The translations under genes and the position numbers were made by a program. Source: Paenibacillus gallinarum (GTDB lineage: Bacteria; Bacillota; Bacilli; Paenibacillales; Paenibacillaceae). Taken from it: 64,000 nucleotides of DNA. The notes under the pieces were generated by a model. The model saw only the letters and a list, made by a program, of their open reading frames with translations. It searched no databases and was not told the origin of the DNA. Where the stretch lies: the NCBI RefSeq assembly GCF_014836635.1, contig NZ_JACSQL010000002.1, positions 186,001 to 250,000 of the forward strand. Direction: 5' to 3'. This document shows, one piece after another, positions 36,832 to 44,232 of this stretch; within the stretch, counting starts at the first letter, position 1; each line of letters opens with the position of its first letter.

Positions 36832-37236
36832 ATGGAAAAAACAGAAGTGAAAAAAATGTGTCATGATCATATGCATCGCTATGTATGTGTATGGATGGAA
36901 GATGGTTCTATGCATGATGGTATTATTGAAAATATGGATGAAGAATATCTAAGTCTCGCCATCCCCGTAGGAAGTGAGTATATGAATGAGATGTTTGCTC
37001 CAATGCAAACTTCTATGTATGCCCATCAAGGTGTATCTTGTGGATGTCTTCCTTCACCATGCGGGGATACACGCGCTTTTCTGCCTATGGGGGGATTTGG
37101 CGGGCATGGAGGATACGGTGGGCATGGAGGTTATCCGTATCATGGCGGCGGATATTATCCAGGCAGACGAAGATTTAGACGTTTGTTACTACCACTTATT
37201 GGTATAACAGCGTTAACTCTATTGCCTTTATTATAA
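36832..37236 (+). CDS. Conserved hypothetical Gly/His/Tyr-rich protein
   Basis: 134 residues, family not recognised. Three parts: an N-terminal domain (about 10-60) with HRYVCVWMEDGSMHDGIIEN followed by MDEEYLSLAIP, which has the look of a small beta-barrel (the G..HDG and D...L.L pattern recalls Sm-like folds); a Gly/His/Tyr-rich stretch (about 85-118, repeats of GGHGGY); and a basic then hydrophobic C-terminus (RRRFRRLLLPLIGITALTLLPLL) that could be a membrane tail. Such Gly/His/Tyr-rich regions occur in spore coat proteins, but that is only suggestive. GAGGAGG precedes the ATG. Confidence 0.6.
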   Translation: MEKTEVKKMCHDHMHRYVCVWMEDGSMHDGIIENMDEEYLSLAIPVGSEYMNEMFAPMQTSMYAHQGVSCGCLPSPCGDTRAFLPMGGFGGHGGYGGHGGYPYHGGGYYPGRRRFRRLLLPLIGITALTLLPLL

Positions 37237-37250
37237 ATACATTCGTAGAG

Positions 37251-37285
37251 ACGCCTCTTTTCTTTTTGAAAAGGGGCGTTTTTTT
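37251..37285 (+). terminator. Rho-independent terminator after 36832-37236
   Basis: Stem ACGCCTCTTTT (37251-37261) / AAAAGGGGCGT (37269-37279), then a run of Ts. Confidence 0.88.
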
Positions 37286-37373
37286 GTTCCTCTTCAACTG
37301 GCGAATGGTTTTATAATCCGTTATGATAAAATCATTGTACATACTTTGATTTAATAAAAAAGGAGGAATGAAA

Positions 37374-37733
37374 ATGGATTGTTTATTTTGCAAAATTGTA
37401 GAGGGTAGCATTCCTTCTAATAAGGTACTCGAGAATGAACATGTGGTTGTATTTCATGATATACAGCCGGCTGCTCCGGTGCATGTTTTGGTTATTCCGA
37501 AGAAGCATATTGCTTCCATGAATGAAGTTGCGGGAGAAGATTTTGGTCTCATTGCTGAGATCCATAAGGCTGCACAGGAAGCTGCTAATCAGCTTGGAAT
37601 TGCAGAATCTGGGTACCGATTGATTAATAATTGCGGGAAAGATGGAGAACAAACCGTCCATCATCTTCACTACCATGTGCTAGGCGGAGCGCGCCTTGGC
37701 GCACTCACTGGAATTTCCAATTCACACAGTTAA
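37374..37733 (+). CDS. HIT-family nucleotide-binding protein (HinT-like)
   Basis: 119 residues. Histidine triad signature HHLHYHVLGG near the C-terminus (HxHxHxx), with CLFCKIVEGSIPSNKV at the start. HIT proteins hydrolyse AMP-linked substrates such as adenosine phosphoramidates; the exact substrate here is unknown. ATG 37374 lies 7 bases after AGGAGG (37361-37366); the ATG at 37368 is only one base from the site and less likely. Followed by the rpsU promoter. Confidence 0.92.
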   Translation: MDCLFCKIVEGSIPSNKVLENEHVVVFHDIQPAAPVHVLVIPKKHIASMNEVAGEDFGLIAEIHKAAQEAANQLGIAESGYRLINNCGKDGEQTVHHLHYHVLGGARLGALTGISNSHS

Positions 37734-37787
37734 TTTCGTAGATAAAGCGCATAAAATCCTTGTTTTTAAACGATATTGGTATATAGG

Positions 37788-37817
37788 TTGACACGCTAAC
37801 GAATTTTCACCTATAAT
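37788..37817 (+). promoter_or_regulatory. Sigma-A promoter of rpsU-yqeY
   Basis: Perfect -35 TTGACA (37788-37793), an 18-base spacer and perfect -10 TATAAT (37812-37817), 61 bases before the rpsU start codon. Confidence 0.85.
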
Positions 37818-37877
37818 TAAGTTTGATGAACCGTGTTATATGCTCTTGGACGGTCTGGTCGGAGGGAGGGAAAACTG

Positions 37878-38051
37878 GTGTCTGAAACTAAAGTTCGTAA
37901 AAACGAGACTATTGATGCTGCACTTCGTCGCTTTAAACGCTCCATCGCTAAAGATGGTGTTTTGGCTGAGGTGAAGAAACGTAAGCATTATGAAAAGCCA
38001 AGCGTAAAGCGTAAGAAAAAGTCCGAGGCTGCTCGTAAGAGAAAGTTTTAG
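37878..38051 (+). CDS. rpsU: 30S ribosomal protein S21
   Basis: 57 residues, very basic, starting [21 protein letters not shown] and ending in a Lys/Arg tail, the S21 signature. GTG 37878 follows GGAGGGAGGG (37861-37870); the frame is open upstream to 37833 but that part lies in the leader. rpsU-yqeY is the conserved pair in Bacillales. Confidence 0.95.
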   Translation: MSETKVRKNETIDAALRRFKRSIAKDGVLAEVKKRKHYEKPSVKRKKKSEAARKRKF

Positions 38052-38066
38052 GAGGATTATAACAAC

Positions 38067-38510
38067 ATGAATCTTAGCGAACGATTGAACGAAGATATGA
38101 AGCAAGCGATGAAGAGTAAGGACAAGTTCAAACTCTCCACCATTCGATTGGTTCGTTCGACGATTAAGAATCTTGAGATAGATTTGAAAAGACCTTTGGA
38201 TGACAACGAAGTGCTTGATATCCTCAGTCGTGAAATCAAACAGCGCAAAGATGCCCTCCAAGAATTTGATAAAGCGGGTCGCACAGAACTTGCGGAGAAT
38301 GCCAAGGCGGAAATTGATATAATCAGTCAGTACCTTCCCGCACAGCTTAGCGAAGAAGAAATTAAAGTCATTGTACAGCAGACCATCCAGGAAACCGGTG
38401 CTTCTTCGAAAGCCGAGATGGGGAAAGTCATGTCAGCCCTGATGCCGAAAGTAAAAGGCAAAGCGGATGGCAAGCTGGTGAGCCAAGCAGTTCAACAATT
38501 TCTGCAATAA
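38067..38510 (+). CDS. yqeY: GatB/YqeY domain protein
   Basis: 147 residues with the YqeY fold: MNLSERLNEDMKQAMKSKDK, LRLVRSTIKN-like helix and ISQYLPAQLSEEEI, then TGASSKAEMGKVMSALMPKVKGKADG. The domain resembles the tRNA-binding tail of GatB; the function is not known. GGAGG lies about 10 bases before the ATG. It sits 15 bases after rpsU, in the same operon. Confidence 0.92.
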   Translation: MNLSERLNEDMKQAMKSKDKFKLSTIRLVRSTIKNLEIDLKRPLDDNEVLDILSREIKQRKDALQEFDKAGRTELAENAKAEIDIISQYLPAQLSEEEIKVIVQQTIQETGASSKAEMGKVMSALMPKVKGKADGKLVSQAVQQFLQ

Positions 38511-38519
38511 CATAACCGT

Positions 38520-38554
38520 AAACACTCCCTGATTCAGGGAGTGTTTTTCTTTTT
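38520..38554 (+). terminator. Rho-independent terminator after yqeY
   Basis: A near-perfect palindrome AAACACTCCCTGA (38520-38532) / TCAGGGAGTGTTT (38534-38546), then Ts. The next promoter's -35 begins at 38555, directly after the T run. Confidence 0.92.
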
Positions 38555-38580
38555 TGAAACGTAAATTGATTACATACGTA
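38555..38580 (+). promoter_or_regulatory. Canonical sigma-W promoter of nfeD-floA
   Basis: TGAAAC (38555-38560), a 16-base spacer and CGTA (38577-38580) exactly match the sigma-W consensus. In B. subtilis the equivalent yqeZ-yqfA-yqfB operon belongs to the sigma-W regulon. The promoter lies 57 bases before the start codon of nfeD. Confidence 0.88.
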
Positions 38581-38636
38581 ATATACATTATGTGGTGGGT
38601 ATTATAGGATGATATAGAAGGGAGGTATAACAATTA

Positions 38637-40013
38637 ATGAATAAAATCAAAAATTGGAAGTTTCCGGTTATTATTTTAATCGCTTTCTTTGTTACTCTCG
38701 TCTCTGCTTTTGTTCAACCACAGGGGGTTCAGGCTGCTGTGAAAGATGGTGCAGTATATGTCATTCCTGTGGATCAACCAATTGAACGCGGGCTTCAAAA
38801 ATTCATGGAACGTGGGTTCAAGGAAGCGGAAGAAATGCAAGCAGGCCTGATTATTCTCCAGATCAATACGCCTGGCGGACTTGTCGCAACGACAAAAGAA
38901 ATTGGAGATATGATTCAGGCAAGCAAAATTCCTACAGTAGCTTATATTAACGGAGATGCCGCTTCAGCAGGTAGTTATATTGCTTTGGTCTCTGATTATA
39001 TTGCGATGTCTCCAGCGAGTACGATTGGTGCAGCAGCTCTGGTAGATGGGAGAAATAATTATATTGATGATCCCAAGCTAGTAGCTACATGGAAGTCAAA
39101 CATGCAGGCGGCAGCTGAAAAGAATGATCGTAAAAAAGAGATCGCAGGCGGAATGACGGATCTTAATATGGTTGTTGAAATGCCTGAAATCAATAAGACT
39201 AAAGAAAAAGGTCAGGTTATCTCTCTGACAGCGAAGGAAGCGCTTGAAGTTGGTTACGCTGACAAAATTGTCACATCACCTGCTGAAGTAGCTACATGGC
39301 TGAATTATTCAACGGATAATATCTATACGATGGAACAGACGGCATTTGAGAAGCTTTCGAGTTTCCTCACTCATCCTGTTGTATCAACGATTCTGTTATT
39401 CATTGGGATCGCTGGAATATTGATTGAGCTATTTGTTCCTGGATTTGGAGTGCCAGGTATTGTTGGTTTCTTGAGCTTTGTCCTTTATTTCGGTGGAAGT
39501 TATGTGGCGGGTATTGGCGGATCGGAAACGTGGTTCCTGTTTATCATCGGGATTGCACTCCTTGTCTCTGAACTATTTGTTCCGAGCTTTGGTATTCTGG
39601 GTGTGCTAGGTTCTGCGAGTCTTATTACAGGGGTCGTAAGAGCCGCATACGATACAAGTACAGCTCTTGTCTCCTTGGGAATTGCAACGGCCGCTGCGAT
39701 TGCTCTTGTGATCATTGTCTCCATCGTGTTCAAGGAGAAAGGGATATGGAATCGTTTTATCCTGAGTGATAACATGACTGCTGACAGAGGATATTCTTCG
39801 GTTAGAACAAGAGAAGACCTGATTGGAATGGAAGGTGTCAGTGCGACTCCACTTCGTCCATCGGGTACGGCTGTCATTGGGACAGAGCGTGTAGATGTGA
39901 TTACAGAAGGTGATTATATTCTTGCAAACGAACCTATTTATGTCTACAAGGTGGAAGGTTCGCGTGTTGTGGTGAAGAAACAAAGTGAAAGAGAATTTAA
40001 CGGCGTTAAATAA
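38637..40013 (+). CDS. nfeD: NfeD family membrane protein with ClpP-like domain
   Basis: 458 residues. An N-terminal signal/anchor (about 10-33, ending VQAA) precedes a ClpP-class serine protease-like domain on the outside (about 36-230, with INTPGG and the catalytic-site NGDAASAGSYIAL). Four or five membrane helices (about 250-365) and an OB-like NfeD domain (about 390-455) follow. NfeD/YqeZ proteins work with flotillins to organise the membrane. The sigma-W promoter points to a cell-envelope stress role, and floA follows 57 bases later. Confidence 0.9.
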   Translation: MNKIKNWKFPVIILIAFFVTLVSAFVQPQGVQAAVKDGAVYVIPVDQPIERGLQKFMERGFKEAEEMQAGLIILQINTPGGLVATTKEIGDMIQASKIPTVAYINGDAASAGSYIALVSDYIAMSPASTIGAAALVDGRNNYIDDPKLVATWKSNMQAAAEKNDRKKEIAGGMTDLNMVVEMPEINKTKEKGQVISLTAKEALEVGYADKIVTSPAEVATWLNYSTDNIYTMEQTAFEKLSSFLTHPVVSTILLFIGIAGILIELFVPGFGVPGIVGFLSFVLYFGGSYVAGIGGSETWFLFIIGIALLVSELFVPSFGILGVLGSASLITGVVRAAYDTSTALVSLGIATAAAIALVIIVSIVFKEKGIWNRFILSDNMTADRGYSSVRTREDLIGMEGVSATPLRPSGTAVIGTERVDVITEGDYILANEPIYVYKVEGSRVVVKKQSEREFNGVK

Positions 40014-40070
40014 CTGTTAAATAATGATGATCTAGTTTTAAAAAAACAATTTGTTGGAGGAATTTATTAC

Positions 40071-41081
40071 ATGGTATTTGAATCAGGTTGGGTAGCTATT
40101 TTGTTAATTGCCGTTGTTGCGGTCATCATATTAAGTGTGTTCTTTAGCTTTTTCCCTGTAATGCTCTGGATTTCGGCGCTTGCGTCCGGTGTTAAATTAA
40201 GCATTATTACCCTTGTAGCTATGAGACTACGTCGAGTTGTTCCTAGTCGGATTGTAAATCCGCTCATTAAAGCTACAAAAGCAGGACTTGGTCTTAACAT
40301 TAACCAACTGGAAAGTCACTATCTTGCAGGAGGTAACGTAGACCGAGTGGTTAACTCCCTGATTGCTGCACAGCGTGCGAACATTCCACTTGAATTTGAA
40401 CGTGCTGCAGCGATTGACCTTGCAGGTCGTGATGTGCTTCAGGCTGTTCAAATGAGTGTTAATCCGCGAGTAATTGAGACTCCAGTCGTCTCTGCGGTAG
40501 CAAAAGACGGGATTGAAGTAAAAGTTAAAGCACGTGTAACGGTTCGTGCTAATATTGATCGCCTCGTCGGTGGTGCGGGTGAAGAAACGATTATTGCCCG
40601 TGTAGGGGAAGGGATTGTAAGTACGAACGGTGCTTCTAACTCCCATAAAGATGTTCTAGAGCATCCGGACCGAATTTCGCGTACCGTACTTGAGAAAGGT
40701 CTAGATGCAGGTACTGCATTTGAGATTCTCTCTATCGATATTGCCGATGTTAGTGTTGGTAAAAATATCGGGGCTGATCTGCAGACGGAACAGGCTGAAG
40801 CAGACAAACGAATTGCTCAGGCAAAAGCAGAAGAACGACGCGCGATGGCGGTTGCTCAAGAGCAAGAGATGAAGGCACGTGTTATTGAGATGAGAGCTCG
40901 CGTTGTAGAAGCAGAATCTGATGTGCCGCTCGCGATGGCAGAAGCTTTCCGAAACGGACAACTTGGAATCATGGATTATATGAATTATCGCAATATCGAG
41001 GCAGATACAGAGATGCGTGGTGCCATTGCGAAGCCGGAAGAAAGCAAGAAAAACCAGGATGATCATAACCAAAACAGATAA
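40071..41081 (+). CDS. floA: Flotillin-like protein FloA
   Basis: 336 residues. An N-terminal hydrophobic hairpin/anchor (about 5-45) is followed by the YqfA/SPFH domain and a C-terminal coiled coil ([40 protein letters not shown]). It forms membrane microdomains and scaffolds signalling and transport proteins. The pairing with nfeD behind a sigma-W promoter matches B. subtilis yqeZ-yqfA. Confidence 0.95.
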   Translation: MVFESGWVAILLIAVVAVIILSVFFSFFPVMLWISALASGVKLSIITLVAMRLRRVVPSRIVNPLIKATKAGLGLNINQLESHYLAGGNVDRVVNSLIAAQRANIPLEFERAAAIDLAGRDVLQAVQMSVNPRVIETPVVSAVAKDGIEVKVKARVTVRANIDRLVGGAGEETIIARVGEGIVSTNGASNSHKDVLEHPDRISRTVLEKGLDAGTAFEILSIDIADVSVGKNIGADLQTEQAEADKRIAQAKAEERRAMAVAQEQEMKARVIEMRARVVEAESDVPLAMAEAFRNGQLGIMDYMNYRNIEADTEMRGAIAKPEESKKNQDDHNQNR

Positions 41082-41094
41082 GGTGGTGAAATAG

Positions 41095-41616
41095 ATGAAC
41101 CTTCTGGAATGGTTAGGCAGTAATATTTACTTCGTATTTGTCATTGGCTTTGCGCTCATTTCGTTTTTGAATAAAGCGAATAAATCGAGAGGGAATGGCA
41201 CATCGGGAAGACCGCCTTCTAGAGAGTCTACACTTCCTGAAGGTCCTATGGAATCTCCTGAGGAAGAGTATCGCAATCCTTATGATACTCCTGCTACCCT
41301 CTCTCAGTCTCCATACTCCGCTAACGCTGCAGATAATTCTCCAGATGAAGAATTATCTCAGCATGATGTAATGGAGCAACAACGTAGAACATTTGAAGTA
41401 GAGAGACTACGATTAGAAAGAATAAAAGATGAGTCTGAAAAAGCGGCAAGAGTCGCACGGCGTGCGGCAGCTTCTAGGGCACAATCTTCTCAAAAGCCGG
41501 ATGAACAGGAAAAGTTATTTGCTGACCCATCCGATATTCGCAAAGGGATTATTTGGGCAGAAGTATTAGGACCGCCGCGGGCAAAACGTCCTTATCATTC
41601 TCGCAATAAGTATTAA
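41095..41616 (+). CDS. Membrane-anchored hypothetical protein, third gene of the nfeD-floA operon
   Basis: 173 residues, family not recognised. One N-terminal membrane helix (about 8-26, IYFVFVIGFALISFL), a Ser/Pro/Glu/Asn-rich spacer (about 30-95), a charged coiled-coil helix (about 95-135, EVERLRLERIKDESEKAARVARR split across two lines) and a conserved-looking end DIRKGIIWAEVLGPPRAKRPY. It takes the position of yqfB of B. subtilis but I cannot show homology. ATG 41095 follows GGTGG; 13 bases from floA, then a strong terminator, so it closes the sigma-W operon. Confidence 0.7.
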   Translation: MNLLEWLGSNIYFVFVIGFALISFLNKANKSRGNGTSGRPPSRESTLPEGPMESPEEEYRNPYDTPATLSQSPYSANAADNSPDEELSQHDVMEQQRRTFEVERLRLERIKDESEKAARVARRAAASRAQSSQKPDEQEKLFADPSDIRKGIIWAEVLGPPRAKRPYHSRNKY

Positions 41617-41633
41617 TATTTGATTAACTAATG

Positions 41634-41671
41634 AGCCGCCTTTTCTCTTAATGGAGAAAGGCGGCTTTTTG
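41634..41671 (+). terminator. Rho-independent terminator ending the sigma-W operon
   Basis: Stem AGCCGCCTTTTCTC (41634-41647) / GAGAAAGGCGGCT (41654-41666), then Ts. Confidence 0.92.
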
Positions 41672-41743
41672 TCATGGAATCCCTCATAAAGCAACGATTT
41701 CCTGCATATGGTTTAGAGTACAGGAAGGGGGAAGACCAGCTCA

Positions 41744-42037
41744 ATGACCCGGATCAGTCGCAATTTGCGCAAATGGACCAGCGAAGTACTCGATTTGCCG
41801 CAGGATGTTCTTTTTGACATGCCGAGGCTAACCCTGATCGGAAGTAAGCAATTATACATAGAGAACCACCGCGGTGTTGTACATTTCTCCGAAGATAAAC
41901 TTGTGCTCGACCTGTCTGTGGGACGACTCGAGGTAAGTGGTGCAGAGCTTGTCATTCGGAATATTATGCCTGAAGAAGTAGCGGTAGAAGGCCATATTAA
42001 AAATATTCAGTATATCGGAACGGAGGATGTCAAGTGA
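41744..42037 (+). CDS. yqfC: Sporulation protein YqfC
   Basis: 97 residues of the YabP/YqfC fold (LDLPQDVLFDMPRLTLIG then QLYIENHRGVVHFSEDKL and VLDLSVGRLEVSG). In B. subtilis it is a sigma-E-dependent mother-cell gene needed for efficient sporulation. Overlaps yqfD by 4 bases. The ribosome site (AAGGGGGA) is about 12 bases from the ATG, slightly long. Confidence 0.9.
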   Translation: MTRISRNLRKWTSEVLDLPQDVLFDMPRLTLIGSKQLYIENHRGVVHFSEDKLVLDLSVGRLEVSGAELVIRNIMPEEVAVEGHIKNIQYIGTEDVK

Positions 42038-43239
42038 AAACACCGAGCTTGGCCAATATTAGGGGAACTGTTCATATTGTACTTCTCGGGGGCGACATCG
42101 AAGCCATGATTAATGAAATGGCGAAGCATGGTCTGAATGTATGGGAGATTAAAGCAATAGGTAATCGCAGTGCCAGTATGAATATTCTGGTGAACGATTT
42201 CTTTGAGCTTCGCCCGCTTTTGAAACGGACAGGCTGCCGAGTGCGTGTAAAACAGCGTATTGGGCTCCCTTTTTTCACGGCAAGACTACTAAAACGGAAA
42301 TTGTTTGTAACGGGCGCCATTTTATTCTTCGTCTTACTGTTTTCCATGTCTGCACTAATATGGGACGTAGAAGTAGAAGGGAATATAAAAATACCAGAAG
42401 AAGAAATTCTGGAAGTAGCTCGTAAAGAAGGGTTATATCCTTTTCAATTATCATTTCGGCTTCCGGAACAGGACGAGCTGGCCAAGGACATGGTGAAGCA
42501 GCTCCCTGCAGCTTCATGGATCGGTGTACTCCGGGAAGGAACCAAAGTTACGATCCAGGTCGTTGAAGCGGATGAACCAGAGAAGAAACCACTAATGAGT
42601 CCAAGACATCTGATCAGCAAGACGGATGCTGTGATCACTGAAATTTATGCAGAACAAGGCAGACCCGTAGTTCAGAAAGATATGCGGGTTAAGAAGGGCG
42701 CTGTACTTATATCAGGTATTCTTGGGGACGAAGAGAACACACAGAATGTCGTAGCCAAAGGGGAAGTAAAGGGGCTTGTTTGGCATGAATATAATATTGA
42801 AGTACCTTTGTTGCAAAAGCAGATCACTTATACAGGAGAGTCCAAAGAACGCCGCTTCCTTGTGCTCGGAAATCGAGCGGTCCAGTTCTGGGGCTATGGA
42901 GATACTCCATACAGCAAATTTGAGACAATTACCGAAGTGGACCCGCTGAAATGGCGCTCTTTTAAACTTTCAGTGGGCTGGATGACTGAAATTGACCGTG
43001 AAACGTTGTATAAAGAGCAGTCTCTTGGTGAAGAGTTTGTGAAAGAGCAAGGCCTTCAAGCAGCCAGAAATGATATTTTAGCGAAAAACGGTAAAGGTAC
43101 TAAGATTATCAGCGAAAAAATTTTGCATGAGAAGAAAGAGAATGGTAAAGTTTATATGAAAGTGCTTTTCGAAGTAGAAGAAAGTATCGCGGTGGAATTA
43201 CCGCTCGTTTATAACCAAGTTGAAGATCAAGGAGAATGA
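42034..43239 (+). CDS. yqfD: Sporulation protein YqfD
   Basis: 401 residues. The N-terminal domain (about 1-88) is followed by a membrane helix (about 90-112, LFVTGAILFFVLLFSMSALIW) and an outside domain (from 115) that begins VEVEGNIKIPEEEILEVARKEGL, like a FtsQ/POTRA-type segment. The GTG start overlaps the yqfC stop. YqfC-YqfD-PhoH is the conserved order. Required for sporulation in Bacillus; the biochemical role is unknown. Confidence 0.9.
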   Translation: MKTPSLANIRGTVHIVLLGGDIEAMINEMAKHGLNVWEIKAIGNRSASMNILVNDFFELRPLLKRTGCRVRVKQRIGLPFFTARLLKRKLFVTGAILFFVLLFSMSALIWDVEVEGNIKIPEEEILEVARKEGLYPFQLSFRLPEQDELAKDMVKQLPAASWIGVLREGTKVTIQVVEADEPEKKPLMSPRHLISKTDAVITEIYAEQGRPVVQKDMRVKKGAVLISGILGDEENTQNVVAKGEVKGLVWHEYNIEVPLLQKQITYTGESKERRFLVLGNRAVQFWGYGDTPYSKFETITEVDPLKWRSFKLSVGWMTEIDRETLYKEQSLGEEFVKEQGLQAARNDILAKNGKGTKIISEKILHEKKENGKVYMKVLFEVEESIAVELPLVYNQVEDQGE

Positions 43240-43245
43240 GGTTAT

Positions 43246-44217
43246 TTGACAGAACATAATCGCAGCATACGCATCTCTCTTCAGAACGCAGGTGAAGGAC
43301 AATCTCTATTTGGACCGCAGGACACTTTTCTTAAACTCATGGAGTCCGAAATTCCAGTGACGATTGATTCACGTGAAGCCGAAATCACCATTCGGGGCGA
43401 CGGAAATGAAGTTGAGAAAATGGAACAGCTATTTGAAGTATTATTGCAATTAATTCGTAATGGATACATTCTTTCCGAAAGAGATATCCAGTACGCAACC
43501 GAACTTGCCAAAGATTTCAGAGCCGATCAGCTGCTTGACTTATTTAAAGGCGAAATTACAACTACCTTTCGTGGTAAACCGATTCGTGTGAAGACGATTG
43601 GGCAGAAGCATTATGTTACGACCATCAAGAAACGGGATATCGTCTTTGGAATTGGACCTGCGGGTACAGGGAAAACCTATCTTGCTGTTGTTCTCGCTGT
43701 AGCTGCGTTAAAAGAAGGCTCTGTGAAGAGAATTGTATTAACCCGGCCTGCAGTCGAAGCAGGAGAGAACCTCGGGTTTCTGCCAGGTGATCTTCAGGAA
43801 AAGGTCGATCCTTATCTGCGTCCGCTATATGATGCGCTATATGATGTAATGGGTCCTGATCAAACGGCTAAAGCACTTGAACGCGGCCTGATAGAAATTG
43901 CACCACTGGCGTATATGCGTGGCCGTACATTGGATGATTCTTTTATTATTTTGGATGAAGCGCAGAATACCACACCGGAACAGATGAAAATGTTTTTGAC
44001 CCGTTTGGGTTTTGGTTCCAAAATGGTAATCACCGGTGATGTAACGCAAATCGACTTGCCTAGAGGAAAGAAATCAGGACTGATAGAAGCGAAATCGATT
44101 CTTTCCAGTGTAGAAGAGATTGGATTTGTTTACTTTGCTGAAACTGACGTGGTAAGGCACACCCTTGTGCAGAAAATCATCACCGCTTACGACCGAGCCG
44201 CAGAAAATCAAGAATAG
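43246..44217 (+). CDS. phoH: PhoH family ATPase
   Basis: 323 residues. Walker A GPAGTGKTYLAV (about 139-150) and Walker B FIILDEAQNTTPEQMKMFLTR (about 229-249), with the PhoH signature TRPAVEAGENLGFLPGDLQEKVDPYLRPLYD. The start is TTG 43246 just after GAGAATGAGG. Encoded next to ybeY and pgpH; the PhoH-YbeY pairing suggests a role in RNA metabolism. Confidence 0.95.
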   Translation: MTEHNRSIRISLQNAGEGQSLFGPQDTFLKLMESEIPVTIDSREAEITIRGDGNEVEKMEQLFEVLLQLIRNGYILSERDIQYATELAKDFRADQLLDLFKGEITTTFRGKPIRVKTIGQKHYVTTIKKRDIVFGIGPAGTGKTYLAVVLAVAALKEGSVKRIVLTRPAVEAGENLGFLPGDLQEKVDPYLRPLYDALYDVMGPDQTAKALERGLIEIAPLAYMRGRTLDDSFIILDEAQNTTPEQMKMFLTRLGFGSKMVITGDVTQIDLPRGKKSGLIEAKSILSSVEEIGFVYFAETDVVRHTLVQKIITAYDRAAENQE

Positions 44218-44232
44218 AAAGGGATTGTTCAG

